Below, one piece after another: positions 32,566 through 42,002 of a stretch of DNA of 64,000 nt. A program made the translations under genes and the position numbers. The DNA comes from Verrucomicrobiota bacterium (lineage in GTDB: Bacteria > Verrucomicrobiota > Kiritimatiellia > CAIQIC01 > JAGNIJ01): positions 301,010 through 365,009 of the forward strand of contig JAKLGK010000001.1 in assembly GCA_022710725.1 (NCBI GenBank), given 5' to 3'. The notes under the pieces are model-generated. The model worked only from the letters and a program-made list of their open reading frames with translations. It was not told where the DNA came from and did no database searches. Within the stretch, counting starts at the first letter, position 1. The number at the start of each line of letters is the position of its first letter.

Positions 32566-33758
32566 CAGAAGCTCAACAATTTCTCGGGCACGATCACGAC
32601 GTCCCCGTTCTGCAGCGGCACGTCCTCCTCGAAATTGCCCGTCTTGATGATGCGGCCCACGTCCACGTAGAGCGTCTGGCGGGTCCCGTCCGGCGCGGAG
32701 CGCAGGATGCGCACCTTGCTGTCGTTCGCGAACTTGCCCAGGCCGCCCGAGGTCAGGATCAGGCGGGCCAGGGTCGTGTCCTGCCCCATGCCCAGGGAGG
32801 CGATGCCCGGCTTGGCGACCTCGCCCAGCAGGTACACCTGCCCGCGGCTCGCCTGCTCGGCGAAGGGCACGAAGAAGATGTCGCCCGGCAGCAGCGGGGC
32901 GTTCAGGCTGGTCTCGGCCGCGCCGAACAGCCGGCCAAGGTCCACGGGGATGACCTGGTAGGTGCCGGACTGGTCCGGCCGCAGGATGCGCGCGGCGCTC
33001 CAGACGCCCTCCCGGTCGATGCCGCCCACGCGCATGACCGCCCGGATGACGTCGAGCCCCTCCGAGTACGGGTGGAAGCCCGGCGCGCCCACCGCGCCCA
33101 GGGCCAGGAACTCCTTGCGGTTCTCGCTGGCGCCGAGGGAGGGCACGAAGACGATGTCGCGCGGCCGGAGGAACTGGTCCCGGCTGAAGTCCAGCGTCTC
33201 CAGCATGGTCTGCACGTCCACCGTCAGGGTCTGCCGCGCCATCCCGCCGCCCGGCTTCCACCGGAGGATCCGGACCTCGTTGCCCGCCGCCTCGCGGGTC
33301 AGGCCGCCGGACATGGTGATGACCTCCATCAGCGTCATCATCTGGTCCCCGCGGAAGGGCGTGGCCCCGGGATTCACCACCGCGCCCACGACCAGGATGG
33401 CGCCCTCGACGAACTCCGACACCTCCACCGTCACGGTGGCCTGCTTGAAATAGGTCTCCTCCAGCCGGCGCTCGATCATGTCCGCGGCCTCGTCGATCGC
33501 CAGGTCCTCCAGCGTCAGCCGCCCCACGAAGCCCAGGTCCACCGTGCCGTCCCCGGCGACGGTGTAGATCTGGTTCAACGACGGGTCCTCCAGCACGGAG
33601 ACGCGGAGCCGGTCGCCCGCCATGATGCGGCGCACCGTCTCCCCCTTGAGGCTGGGCTTCGGCTCCTGGGCGAAGGCCCCCGCCGCCAGCCCAAGCATTG
33701 CGGCGACGCAGAGCGCGCGCCGCATCCCGTTGCGTATTCGATGATTGGCCATCAACAT
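32565..33758 (-). CDS. Wza-like outer-membrane polysaccharide export protein
   Basis: A 397-residue exported protein. Signal peptide around residues 12-30 (RRALCVAAMLGLAAGAFAQ, Ala-x-Ala site). The Poly_export domain follows (MAGDRLRVSVLEDPSLNQ, AGDGTVDLGFVG), then repeated SLBB domains (GAVVNPGATPFRG, VGAPGFHPYSEGLDVI, LLGEVAKPGIASLG). There is no lipobox Cys after the signal, unlike E. coli Wza. It forms the outer-membrane exit channel for the glycan and is coupled to the Wzc-like kinase. Confidence 0.92.
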   Translation of the reverse strand: MLMANHRIRNGMRRALCVAAMLGLAAGAFAQEPKPSLKGETVRRIMAGDRLRVSVLEDPSLNQIYTVAGDGTVDLGFVGRLTLEDLAIDEAADMIERRLEETYFKQATVTVEVSEFVEGAILVVGAVVNPGATPFRGDQMMTLMEVITMSGGLTREAAGNEVRILRWKPGGGMARQTLTVDVQTMLETLDFSRDQFLRPRDIVFVPSLGASENRKEFLALGAVGAPGFHPYSEGLDVIRAVMRVGGIDREGVWSAARILRPDQSGTYQVIPVDLGRLFGAAETSLNAPLLPGDIFFVPFAEQASRGQVYLLGEVAKPGIASLGMGQDTTLARLILTSGGLGKFANDSKVRILRSAPDGTRQTLYVDVGRIIKTGNFEEDVPLQNGDVVIVPEKLLSF

Positions 33759-33779
33759 CCCGTCCCGTGCGACGTGAAA

Positions 33780-35132
33780 TCAGAACGTGTAGGTGAACGT
33801 CAGGGTCACCCGGTGCTCCTGCAGCAACTCGTCTTCCAGGCTCGACTTTTCACAAGTATACATGTAGCTCACGTCCCGCACAAGCCGCCGCGAAAGGGTG
33901 CGCGAGTGCGTCAGGCCCACGTGGTAGTCCCAGATCTCCTCCACGTCCTCCCCCTCTTCCAGGGGCACGTTGAGTTCCCAGCCCACGCCCGTGTCGAGGT
34001 CCAGGTCGTAGATGAACAGGTCGCTCTTGGTGAAGATGTATTCGATGGTCGTCTTGTCGGTCTCCGCCGTGGAGCCGAACGTGCTGACGGGCTCGCGCTC
34101 CGCCGTGAGGGTCTGCCTCGCCGAGCCGGAGAGCTCGTGCGCCAGCTCGAGGCCGTAGGTCAGGCTCACGTCGTTCTCCTCCGGGTCGCTCTCGTACTCG
34201 TACGAGGCATGGAGGGAGAACATCAGGGTGGGCGACAGGTCCCACACGCCGTCGGCCGTGAGGGTGTGGATGATGTCCCAGTCGCCGGAGCGGTCCTGGG
34301 GGTCCTCGACCACGCCTTCCCGCTCGAAGCCGAAGCTGTAGGTGATCGTGGGGCGCTCCCACAGGGGGAGTTGCCAGTCCACCGTGATGCTCTCCTCGAT
34401 CTCCCAGGTCGGATCCTCGGGGTCGTTGATCAGCACGGTGCGGGTGCGCTGGTAATCGTAGTTCAAGGCCAGGTCTTCCCGCAGCTGGCAGGCGGCGTTC
34501 CAGCCGACGATGGTTTCATCCTGTTCGCCGTCCTCGAAGGCCGGGTCGAGATGGCGCTCGCCGGTGAACTCGTAGCGGCCGCCCAGCGTCAGGGCGCGCC
34601 AGGTCCAGAGCACCTCGCCGCCGTACTCGTGGGTGTCGGTGACATCCCGGGTTTTCCGGTCGCCGGGGACGTAGATGTCCTCCGCGTCCTTGTATTCACG
34701 CCCGATCCCGGCGTAGAGATCCACCTGGTACCGGGCCAGTTCGGTGCGGGTGTCGAGGCGCAGCTTGCCGAAGGGCGCGTTCTCGTTGTCCAGGTCCGTG
34801 CGGATCAGGTGTTTCTCGAAGCCGACGTTGGTGTCCAGGGTCAGCTGCGTGCCGCGGCCGAAGGGCGCCTCGCCCAGCAGCTGGAGCCGGGGGACCATGT
34901 AGTAGTCCGTCATGTCGTACTCGGCTTCCGACGGACGCTGGCCCTCGACGTTGCTCGTATAGATCAGGTCGATGCCTGTTTCGGCGGTGACGTCGAAGAT
35001 GCCGAGGCGCAGGAACTGCGCGGAGGCGGGACCCGCCAGGCCGCAAACCGCCCCCCCCAGGAGGGCGGTTCGCCACAAGCGGCCGATCCGCCCGGCGCCG
35101 GGCGGTCCGCTCTGCTGGATGCGGTGGGTCAA
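33780..35132 (-). CDS. Outer-membrane beta-barrel protein of the exopolysaccharide locus
   Basis: A 450-residue protein with a signal peptide (WRTALLGGAVCGLAGPASAQ) and many alternating amphipathic strands rich in Tyr, Thr and acidic residues (GRYEFTGERH, ALNYDYQRTRTV, TITYSFGFEREG). It ends VTLTFTYTF, with the terminal Phe expected of a BAM substrate. Similar barrels accompany Wza/Wzc genes, and this one begins the glycan transcription unit. It may assist export or anchoring of the polymer. Family could not be named more precisely. Confidence 0.8.
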   Translation of the reverse strand: MTHRIQQSGPPGAGRIGRLWRTALLGGAVCGLAGPASAQFLRLGIFDVTAETGIDLIYTSNVEGQRPSEAEYDMTDYYMVPRLQLLGEAPFGRGTQLTLDTNVGFEKHLIRTDLDNENAPFGKLRLDTRTELARYQVDLYAGIGREYKDAEDIYVPGDRKTRDVTDTHEYGGEVLWTWRALTLGGRYEFTGERHLDPAFEDGEQDETIVGWNAACQLREDLALNYDYQRTRTVLINDPEDPTWEIEESITVDWQLPLWERPTITYSFGFEREGVVEDPQDRSGDWDIIHTLTADGVWDLSPTLMFSLHASYEYESDPEENDVSLTYGLELAHELSGSARQTLTAEREPVSTFGSTAETDKTTIEYIFTKSDLFIYDLDLDTGVGWELNVPLEEGEDVEEIWDYHVGLTHSRTLSRRLVRDVSYMYTCEKSSLEDELLQEHRVTLTFTYTF

Positions 35133-35214
35133 CCCCGTGTTCTCCGTTGCACTGGCCGGCGCACGAACCTATACGGCGCCCCGCCCCGAGGTCTCCCGGG
35201 GACGGCCGCGGCGG

Positions 35215-35565
35215 TCAGTCCAGCCGCTTCTTGTCGCTGTACTCGCCCACCGGGATCGGGCCGCCGGCCTTCCCCGCGAAATCGCCGGGCTCGCCCCACT
35301 GGACCAGCCGGCCGTCCTCGACGAACAGCCAGTAGGCTTTCGGATAAAGCGTGAAGACGCCGGGCAGGTATTCCCAGACTTCGAGCGAGCTCTCGTCCTC
35401 GTACACCTTGGCGGCGCGGACGGTGTTCGGCTTGCCCATCTTGTCCAGCACCACGTCCGGCGTGTCGCCGAGGCGCAGCTTGCCGACGTTCTTCCCCGGC
35501 GAAGCGCAGCCCGCCAGGATCACGGCGAGTCCCAGACACACCCACCAGGCCAGTTGCCCCTTCAT
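35215..35565 (-). CDS. Small lipoprotein, BamE/SmpA-like fold
   Basis: A 116-residue lipoprotein: WWVCLGLAVILAGCASPG contains the lipobox LAGC. The mature part (LRLGDTPDVVLDKMGKPNTV, VWEYLPG, WLFVEDGRLVQWGEP) has the layout of the SmpA/OmlA/BamE superfamily, where a helix-pair and a small sheet recognise partners at the outer membrane. It is 82 bp ahead of the barrel protein gene. Whether it is BamE itself or one of the many paralogues cannot be decided. Confidence 0.75.
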   Translation of the reverse strand: MKGQLAWWVCLGLAVILAGCASPGKNVGKLRLGDTPDVVLDKMGKPNTVRAAKVYEDESSLEVWEYLPGVFTLYPKAYWLFVEDGRLVQWGEPGDFAGKAGGPIPVGEYSDKKRLD

Positions 35566-35692
35566 GGAAACACTCCTTTCTTCCGCGTCAAATCCCGTCT
35601 GATGCGTAAGATTTCATATGTAACGGCCGGCGCGCCAAATAGCAAGACCTACCATCGCCGGCCGCCCCGTCCGCGCCCGCGCGCGCGGCGGA

Positions 35693-36871
35693 TCAAAGCG
35701 CCGACAGCAACGCGTCCACCTTGTCCGTCTTTTCCCAGGTGAAATTGTCCAAGTCGGTCGTCCGGCCGAAGTGGCCGTAGGCCGCCGTGGCCTCGTAGAT
35801 CGGCCGCAACAGGTTCAGCCCCCGGACGATCTCCGCGGGCTTGAGCCCGAACACGCGGCGCACCGCCTTCTCGATCTTGGCGTTCGGCGCGATCCCCGTG
35901 CCGAAGGTATCGACCAGGACGGACACGGGCTCGGGATAGCCGATGGCATACGCCAACTGCACCTCGCACCGCCGTGCCAGCTTGGCCGCGACGATGTTCT
36001 TGGCTACGTAGCGCGCCATGTACGCCGCGCTGCGGTCCACCTTGCTCGGGTCCTTGCCCGAAAACGCCCCGCCGCCGTGCCGCCCCATGCCGCCGTAGGT
36101 GTCCACGATGATCTTGCGCCCCGTGACGCCGCAGTCGCCCTGCGGCCCGCCGACCACGAACCGCCCCGTCGGGTTGACCAGGAAGCGCGTCTTCCGGTCC
36201 ATCATCTTCGCCGGGATCTCCTTCCGGATCAGCTCGTCGATGATCGCCTCGCTCAACTTCTTGTGCGAGACGTCCGGCGAGTGCTGCGTCGAGATCACCA
36301 CCGTGTCCACGCGCACCGGGCGGTTGTCCTCGTAGGCCACGGTGACCTGCGACTTGCCGTCGGGACGGACGAAGGGCAGCGCGCCCGAGCGCCGCACGCG
36401 GGCCAGGCCGCGGGTGAGCTTATGCGCGAGCATGATCGGCATCGGCATCAGCTCCTTCGTCTCGTCGCAGGCGTACCCGAACATCATGCCCTGGTCGCCG
36501 GCGCCCTGCTCGGCCGTCGACTTGCCCTCGGCCTTCTTGGCGTCCACGCCCTGCTTGATGTCCGGCGACTGCCGGTCGAGCGCGACGATGACGGCGCACG
36601 TGTGGCCGTCGAAGCCGATGTCCGAGCTGGTGTAGCCGGTCTTGAGGACCTTCTGGCGCACGACGTCGGAAAAATTGACGACGGCCTGCGTCGTGATCTC
36701 GCCGGCGACGACGACCATGCCGGTCTTGGCCAGCGACTCGCACGCGACGCGGCTCCTCGGGTCCTGGGCCAGGCAGGCGTCCAGGACGGAATCGGAAATG
36801 CCGTCGCACAGCTTGTCGGGATGGCCCTCGGTCACCGACTCGGACGTGAACAGATACGATGAATGTGACAT
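35693..36871 (-). CDS. metK: S-adenosylmethionine synthetase MetK
   Basis: A 392-residue enzyme that makes SAM from methionine and [22 protein letters not shown] near the N-terminus, [15 protein letters not shown] and [19 protein letters not shown] are the three PROSITE-type signatures. The ATG at 36871 is used because GGAAGGAG lies six to seven bases ahead; an ATG 18 bp upstream lies inside that site. No SAM riboswitch is possible in the 45-bp gap above. It is the last gene of the lpt-hpf-hprK-ptsH-ptsI operon, an unusual place for metK. Confidence 0.97.
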   Translation of the reverse strand: MSHSSYLFTSESVTEGHPDKLCDGISDSVLDACLAQDPRSRVACESLAKTGMVVVAGEITTQAVVNFSDVVRQKVLKTGYTSSDIGFDGHTCAVIVALDRQSPDIKQGVDAKKAEGKSTAEQGAGDQGMMFGYACDETKELMPMPIMLAHKLTRGLARVRRSGALPFVRPDGKSQVTVAYEDNRPVRVDTVVISTQHSPDVSHKKLSEAIIDELIRKEIPAKMMDRKTRFLVNPTGRFVVGGPQGDCGVTGRKIIVDTYGGMGRHGGGAFSGKDPSKVDRSAAYMARYVAKNIVAAKLARRCEVQLAYAIGYPEPVSVLVDTFGTGIAPNAKIEKAVRRVFGLKPAEIVRGLNLLRPIYEATAAYGHFGRTTDLDNFTWEKTDKVDALLSAL

Positions 36872-36916
36872 GGTTGACTCCTTCCGCATTGGATTGGGGC
36901 GGCTACTTTGCCCTGT

Positions 36917-38692
36917 TCAGCCGACAAGTTCAAGCACATCCGGCGCCACGCGACGGGTGAGGTCCCGGCAGGCCTCGAGCACCTCGGTGGCGAGGACGGA
37001 GGGAAGAACCTTCCGGGCCAGGCCCTCTGCTTCCGCAAATCGCAGGCTGCGAATGACTTCCTTCACCAGCGGAATCGCGGAAGGGCTCATGCTCAATTCG
37101 TCCACGCCCAGGCCGAGCAGGAGCGGCGTCATGACCGGGTTGCCGGCCATTTCGCCGCAGATGCCGACCCAGATCCCGTGCTGGTGCGCGACGTTGATCG
37201 TGTTCCGGATCAGCTCGATGATCGCCGGGTGGGTCGGCTCGTAGAGGTACGCCACGCGCTCGTTGACGCGGTCGACGGCGAGCGTGTACTGCACGAGATC
37301 GTTGGTCCCGAGGCTGAAGAAGGCGACGTGTGGCGCGATGAGGTGGGCGGTGATCGCGGCGGAGGGCACCTCGATCATCACGCCGACCTCGACGGCGTCG
37401 TTGAACGGCACGTCCCGCAGGCGCAGCTCGTTCTTGGCCTCCTGGAGGAAGGCGTTCGCGCGCATGACCTCGCCGACGTTGCTGACCATGGGATACATGA
37501 TCTTGACGTTCTCGTGGACGCTGGCGCGCAGGATGGCGCGCAGCTGCGTCTTGAATATGTCGGGCTGGGCCAGGCAGAAGCGGATCGCCCGCCAGCCCAT
37601 GAAGGGATTGAGCTCGGACGGGGTCTTGAGGTGCGAGAGGAACTTGTCGCCGCCGAGGTCGAGCGTGCGGATGATGCACGGCGCGGGCGCGACGCGGCGC
37701 GCCACCTCCTCGTAGGCCGCCGCCTGCTCGTCCTCCGTCGGCAGGTGCTGCATGGAGAGGTAGAGGTACTCCGTCCGGAACAGCCCGACCCCCTCCGCGC
37801 CGTCCGCCAGCACGGCATCCACGTCGCCGGGCATCTCGATGTTGGCCGAGAGGACGACCTCGTAGCCGTCCCGGGTGACCGGCCGCTGGGCGCGGAGCCC
37901 GGCGAGGCGGGATTGGATGGTCTGCCGGGCCTCGGCGATCTTGCCGTAGGCCTCGAGCCGCTCGCGCGTGGGGCGGATGTACAGGAGGCCCTTGTGCCCG
38001 TCGATCAGCACCTGGTCGCCGGTCGAGATCCGCACGCTGACGTCGTGCAGCCCGACGATCGCGGGCAGGGAGAGGGCGCGCGCCATGATCGCGGTGTGCG
38101 ACGTCGGGCTGCCGAGGTCCGTGGCGAACCCGAGCACCTTGTCGCGGTTGAGCGTGGCGGTGTCCGACGGGGCGAGGTCGTTGGCGATGACGATGTAGGG
38201 GCGGTCGAGCCGGCTCAACAGCGAGGCGCTGCGCCCGGCGAGGTTGCGCAGGATGCGGCGGGTCACGTCGCGCACGTCCGCGGCGCGCTCGCGCAGGTAG
38301 TCGTCCTCCAGCCGCGCGAGGGCCTGGGCGTAACGGTCGGCGACGACGCTCAAGACCGACTCGACGTTCCGGCGCTGGGCGCCGAGGCCGCGGATGACCT
38401 CCTCGACGAACGAGCGGTCGTCCACCACGAGCAGGTGCGCGTCGAAGATGCTCGCGCTCTCCTGCCCCATGGCCTCGCTGACCCTCTGCTGGATCTCGTG
38501 GATCTGCTGGCGGGTGGCGATCAGGGCCTCTTCGAACCGGGCGATCTCGCGCGGGATCTCGTCCTCGGCGATCTCCCGCTCGACGAGGCGCTCCTCCTCG
38601 GTGGTCACCAGCAGCGCGGGGCCGGTCACGACGCCCGGAGAGACGCCGATGCCCTTGATCTCGATTTCCGCGCGCCCTGGAGCTTCCGCCAT
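36917..38692 (-). CDS. ptsI: PTS enzyme I (PEP-protein phosphotransferase)
   Basis: A 591-residue enzyme I. The phosphorylated histidine is His199 in GSPTSHTAIMARA. The PEP-binding C-terminal barrel shows LFRTEYLYLSM, FFSLGTNDLVQYTLAVDR and GICGEMAGNP, with the catalytic Cys in the last motif. It takes phosphate from PEP and passes it to HPr, encoded 2 bp upstream. No sugar permease (EII) gene is in the window, so the phosphoryl chain may be mainly regulatory. Confidence 0.96.
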   Translation of the reverse strand: MAEAPGRAEIEIKGIGVSPGVVTGPALLVTTEEERLVEREIAEDEIPREIARFEEALIATRQQIHEIQQRVSEAMGQESASIFDAHLLVVDDRSFVEEVIRGLGAQRRNVESVLSVVADRYAQALARLEDDYLRERAADVRDVTRRILRNLAGRSASLLSRLDRPYIVIANDLAPSDTATLNRDKVLGFATDLGSPTSHTAIMARALSLPAIVGLHDVSVRISTGDQVLIDGHKGLLYIRPTRERLEAYGKIAEARQTIQSRLAGLRAQRPVTRDGYEVVLSANIEMPGDVDAVLADGAEGVGLFRTEYLYLSMQHLPTEDEQAAAYEEVARRVAPAPCIIRTLDLGGDKFLSHLKTPSELNPFMGWRAIRFCLAQPDIFKTQLRAILRASVHENVKIMYPMVSNVGEVMRANAFLQEAKNELRLRDVPFNDAVEVGVMIEVPSAAITAHLIAPHVAFFSLGTNDLVQYTLAVDRVNERVAYLYEPTHPAIIELIRNTINVAHQHGIWVGICGEMAGNPVMTPLLLGLGVDELSMSPSAIPLVKEVIRSLRFAEAEGLARKVLPSVLATEVLEACRDLTRRVAPDVLELVG

Positions 38693-38694
38693 GC

Positions 38695-38991
38695 CTAGTC
38701 CTCGTAGAATTTCTTCTCGACCAGTTCCTGGAGCGCGTCGAGCGCCTCGACGGCGTCGGCGCCGGTCGCCGTCAGCCGCAGCATGGTCCCGAGGCTGCCC
38801 TCGATGGTCAGCAGGCCCATGATGCTCTTGGCGGAGACGACGGCGCCGTCCTTCTCGACCAGGATCTCCGACGCGAAGCGGCTGGCCGTCTTGACGAAGA
38901 GGGCCGCCGGCCGGGCGTGGATCCCGAACTTGTTGACGATGGTCAGCTCCCGGGTGAGCGGGGCGGCCGGGTCGGGGCGGTTCTCGGTCAT
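38695..38991 (-). CDS. ptsH: Phosphocarrier protein HPr
   Basis: A 98-residue HPr with a 10-residue N-terminal extension. The EI/PEP-dependent site is His25 in KFGIHARPA; the regulatory serine is Ser56 in SAKSIMGLL. The His-to-Ser spacing of 31 equals that of His15/Ser46 in B. subtilis HPr, so both phosphorylation sites are kept. Its start overlaps the hprK stop by 4 bp (ATGA), which fits a kinase-substrate pair made together. Confidence 0.96.
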   Translation of the reverse strand: MTENRPDPAAPLTRELTIVNKFGIHARPAALFVKTASRFASEILVEKDGAVVSAKSIMGLLTIEGSLGTMLRLTATGADAVEALDALQELVEKKFYED

Positions 38992-39926
38992 GTGGACGCC
39001 TGCCGGCTTAGCGATTTCATGAGCTTCTCGTCCAGTTCCTTCGCCGCGTCGTGGCCCATCTGCTTCAGCTTCTGGTTCAGCGCGGCCACTTCGACCACGT
39101 GGGCGATGTCGCGGCCCGCCGCCACGGGGATCGTGATGAACGGGATCCGCACGCCCAGCACCTCGCGGTGCTGCTGGTTCAGCCCCGTCCGCTCGTCCTC
39201 CTCGCCCGGCTCCGGGCGGCGGAGGCGGACGATCAGGTCCAGCCGCATGTCCTTCCGCATGGAGGCCACGCCGAAGAGGCTGGGCACGTGGATGATGCCC
39301 AACCCGCGGATCTCCATGTGGTAGCGGGTGATCTCGACCGCCGAGCCGATGATCTCACCGCTGCTGTCGCGGCGCAAGATGGTAAGATCGTCCGAGACCA
39401 GGCTGTGGCCCCGCTCGATGAGCGCCAGGGCGGTCTCGCTCTTGCCGACCCCCGGCTTGCCCTCGATGAGCACGCCGATGCCCAGGAGGTCCACCATCGT
39501 GCCCTGGGCCCGCAGGCGGGGGGCCACCAGGTTCTCCATGATGATCGTCGCCTCGTTGATGAACCGGCTCGTGACCATGGCGGTCTTGAGCACGGGAACG
39601 TGGTGCGCCTCCCCCAGCTCCGCCATCTCCGGGAAGAGGTGGCGGTGGCGCGTCACGACGACGCAGGGGATCTCGCTCTCGAAGAATTGCTTCAGCCGGG
39701 CCCCGCGCTCCTCGTCCGGGAGCGTCTTCAGGTAGGTCATCTCCGCGAGCCCGAGCACCTGGACGCGCCGGAAGGCGAAGTAACGCAGGAAGCCGGCGAG
39801 GGCCAGGCCGGGCCGGTTGATCACTTCCTCCGGCACGGCCCGGTCCAGGTACATCTCGCCCGCCGCCACGGACAGCCCGAGGCTGTCGGCGCCGGTGTCC
39901 AGGAACTGTCGGACGGTGATGGCCAT
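38988..39926 (-). CDS. hprK: HPr kinase/phosphorylase
   Basis: A 312-residue bifunctional HprK. The P-loop is GKPGVGKS (156-163), and the family signature region EIRGLGIIHVPSLFGV follows. The N-terminal domain (1-130) is of normal size. It phosphorylates and dephosphorylates Ser56 of HPr. Seven bases separate it from hpf. In Gram-negatives lacking sugar PTS transporters, HprK/HPr/EI genes next to envelope genes usually form a regulatory relay; that is the likely use here. Confidence 0.95.
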   Translation of the reverse strand: MAITVRQFLDTGADSLGLSVAAGEMYLDRAVPEEVINRPGLALAGFLRYFAFRRVQVLGLAEMTYLKTLPDEERGARLKQFFESEIPCVVVTRHRHLFPEMAELGEAHHVPVLKTAMVTSRFINEATIIMENLVAPRLRAQGTMVDLLGIGVLIEGKPGVGKSETALALIERGHSLVSDDLTILRRDSSGEIIGSAVEITRYHMEIRGLGIIHVPSLFGVASMRKDMRLDLIVRLRRPEPGEEDERTGLNQQHREVLGVRIPFITIPVAAGRDIAHVVEVAALNQKLKQMGHDAAKELDEKLMKSLSRQAST

Positions 39927-39932
39927 GCCCGC

Positions 39933-40289
39933 TCAACCCGCGCCGGGGCGCTCCTTGGCCTGCGCGTCCAGTTCGATCTCCGCCAGGCCCTCGCGGGACT
40001 TGTGATCGGTGACCCGGTCGCGGTGCCGGCGGAGCTGCTTCTCCGCCTTCTCCACCGCGCCGTCGATGGAGGCGTACAGGTCGTTCGTCTCCTCCTTCGC
40101 CTCGACCCGCACGTGGTTCGGCGCCTGCACCACGATCTCGGCCAGGTGGCGGTACTTCTCGACGTCCAGGATCACGTGCACGCTTTCGATGCGCGGGTAG
40201 TCGAGCAGCGCATGCTGCAGCTTGTCGTGCGTGTAGTCGCGGATCGCTTCGGTGATCTCCAGGTGCCGCCCTGTCACGCTGATTTGCAC
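39933..40289 (-). CDS. hpf: Ribosome hibernation-promoting factor (HPF/RaiA family)
   Basis: A 118-residue short-form HPF: MQISVTGRHLEITEAIRDY, then ESVHVILDVEKYRHLAEIVV, then NDLYASIDGAVEKAEKQLRR. It lacks the C-terminal domain of long HPF, so it should be the 70S-inactivating/100S-assisting type. GTG start with AAAGGAG 7 bases ahead. Its place between lptB and hprK repeats the order often seen around rpoN in proteobacteria, though no rpoN is here. Confidence 0.93.
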   Translation of the reverse strand: MQISVTGRHLEITEAIRDYTHDKLQHALLDYPRIESVHVILDVEKYRHLAEIVVQAPNHVRVEAKEETNDLYASIDGAVEKAEKQLRRHRDRVTDHKSREGLAEIELDAQAKERPGAG

Positions 40290-40312
40290 GGCCGGTCTCC
40301 TTTCGCTCTGGT

Positions 40313-41050
40313 TTACATGCTGAACCGCGGCCCCAGATATAGCTCGCGGCTCATCGGGTCGTTGATCAGGAAATCGCTCGTCCCCTCGCGCAGCACCTTG
40401 CCCTCGCAGATCAGGTACGCGCGGTCCACCACGGACAGGGTCTCGCGGACGTTGTGGTCGGTGATCAGGATGCCCAGCCCGCGGGCCTTGAGCTCGATGA
40501 TGATCTGCTGCACGTCGAAGACCGCCAGCGGGTCCACGCCGCTGAACGGCTCGTCGAGCAGGATCAGCGACGGGCGCGTCACCAGGGCGCGCGTGATCTC
40601 GAGGCGCCGCCGCTCGCCGCCGCTCAAGGTGTAGGCCTTCTGCTTCGCCAGGTAGCCGATCTTGAGCTCCTCCAGCAGTTCGCCCAGCCGCCGCTTCCGC
40701 TCGCGCGCGGAGATCGGCAGGGTCTCCAGGATCGCCAGGACGTTCTCCTCCACCGTCATCCGCCGGAAGATCGAGGGCTCCTGCGAGAGGTAGCCCATCC
40801 CCAGCCGCGCCCGCTGGTACATCGGCATCCGCGTGACCTCGCGCCCCTCGAAGAACACCTGGCCCGCCGTCGGGCGCACCAGGCCCACGATCATGTAGAA
40901 GCTCGTCGTCTTCCCCGCGCCGTTCGGGCCGAGCAGACCGACGATCTCCCCGCGGTTCACGGAGAGGTCCACGCCGTTGACGACCTTGCGGCCGCGGTAG
41001 GCCTTGACGATCTGCCGGGCCTCGACCAGTCCAGTGCTGTGCGCCGCCAC
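40313..41050 (-). CDS. lptB: LPS export ABC ATPase LptB
   Basis: A 245-residue ABC ATPase. Walker A is GLLGPNGAGKTTSFYMIVGL, the signature TLSGGERRRLEITRAL and Walker B LILLDEPFSGVDP. GYLSQEPSIFRRMTVEENV is a typical LptB Q-loop region. It powers LPS extraction with LptF/G (not in this window). LptA is encoded 4 bp upstream. Confidence 0.96.
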   Translation of the reverse strand: MAAHSTGLVEARQIVKAYRGRKVVNGVDLSVNRGEIVGLLGPNGAGKTTSFYMIVGLVRPTAGQVFFEGREVTRMPMYQRARLGMGYLSQEPSIFRRMTVEENVLAILETLPISARERKRRLGELLEELKIGYLAKQKAYTLSGGERRRLEITRALVTRPSLILLDEPFSGVDPLAVFDVQQIIIELKARGLGILITDHNVRETLSVVDRAYLICEGKVLREGTSDFLINDPMSRELYLGPRFSM

Positions 41051-41054
41051 GCCC

Positions 41055-41555
41055 TTATTCTCCTCTGAACTGATCCTTCACGCCGCCCTCTTCAGGATAG
41101 ATTAGCAGCCGGGCGCCGGGTTGGCAAATCATCTTGTCCTCGTTCCGCCAGTAGGTGATCACGTCCCCCTCCAGCACGTCCCGCCCGCGCGTGATCCGCG
41201 GCTTGCCCGAGAGCACGATCTTGCCGGAGGCCACGTCGTACGTCGCCAGCTCCGACTGCGCCGTGCGGTCGAGCTGCGTGATGGTCACCCGGCCCTCCGC
41301 CTTGATCGTCTTCGCCTGGCCCTTCTCGTCGAACTGCACCGTCAGCTTGTCCGCCGCCAGCTGCATCTTCGGGTCCGTGACCAGGACGTTGTACTCGAAC
41401 AGCGCGATCCGCTGCTTCGCGTCGAACGTCAGGCGGTCGGACGTGATGACCGTGGCCGGATCCTCCGGCGCCGGCGCCGCCGCCTCCGCCCCCGCCGCGA
41501 CCCGGGCCGCCGCGGCCAGCGCCAGGCCCAGCCCCCACCGGAACATGCTCTTCAT
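41055..41555 (-). CDS. lptA: LptA-like periplasmic LPS transport protein
   Basis: A 166-residue exported protein of the OstA/LptA family. Signal peptide LGLALAAAARVAAGAEAAA; the mature part shows the repeating beta-jellyroll strands VITSDRLTFDAKQRIALFEY, DPKMQLAADKLTVQFDEKG, KAEGRVTITQLDR. It forms the bridge that carries LPS across the periplasm. It overlaps the LptC-like stop by 4 bp and precedes lptB. Confidence 0.92.
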   Translation of the reverse strand: MKSMFRWGLGLALAAAARVAAGAEAAAPAPEDPATVITSDRLTFDAKQRIALFEYNVLVTDPKMQLAADKLTVQFDEKGQAKTIKAEGRVTITQLDRTAQSELATYDVASGKIVLSGKPRITRGRDVLEGDVITYWRNEDKMICQPGARLLIYPEEGGVKDQFRGE

Positions 41556-41998
41556 GGCAGCCCTCCCGATTCCATGCCCTTCCGGGCCCCGCGGATCTCC
41601 ACGCGGGCCTTGCTGTAAATTTCAAACCGCTCCTGCTTCGCGCCCCACCAGAAACCCTTGCCCGTGATCTTCAGGCCCTCCCGGACGATCTCCACGTCCG
41701 CGTCGGACCGGGCGGTGCCGTCCTTCTGGTTGTACACGCACCGGGGCGAGGTCACCGTCATCTCCACGGCGCCCTCCTTGTAGAACTCCAGCTTCACGTT
41801 GGTGATCTCGGCGATGCCGTCGGGCCGCACGCGCGCGAAGTCGCCGTACAGGACGCTCTTGAGGTTGTTGTTCTGGTCGTAGTCCGGCACCTTGAACCCG
41901 GAGACCGTCTGCGTCGCGCCGGTGGAGACCAGCTGCGCGCGGGCCGGCGCCGCGAACAGGAGCGCCGCCGCCGCGGCCAGCCGCAGCGCGCCGGGCAT
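41552..41998 (-). CDS. lptC: LptC-like LPS export protein
   Basis: About 148 residues from MPGALRLAAAAALLFAAPAR, which is a signal peptide or anchor. The rest (VSGFKVPDYDQNNNLKSVLY, LEFYKEGAVEMTVTSPRCVY, GKGFWWGAKQERFEIYS) matches the LptC/OstA-like fold. An ATG 21 bp upstream would overlap kdsA and delays the signal, so 41998 is preferred. Position directly before lptA-lptB supports LptC. The family is weakly conserved, hence moderate confidence. Confidence 0.8.
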   Translation of the reverse strand: MPGALRLAAAAALLFAAPARAQLVSTGATQTVSGFKVPDYDQNNNLKSVLYGDFARVRPDGIAEITNVKLEFYKEGAVEMTVTSPRCVYNQKDGTARSDADVEIVREGLKITGKGFWWGAKQERFEIYSKARVEIRGARKGMESGGLP

Positions 41999-42002
41999 TC
42001 TT

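Noticed and set aside
28846..32670. A 1,274-codon plus-strand open frame opposite the sugar transferase and wzc
   Set aside because: Low-complexity translation, no motif, exactly antisense to two certain genes.
36872..36916. SAM riboswitch before metK
   Set aside because: Only 45 bp separate metK from ptsI, too short for a SAM aptamer.
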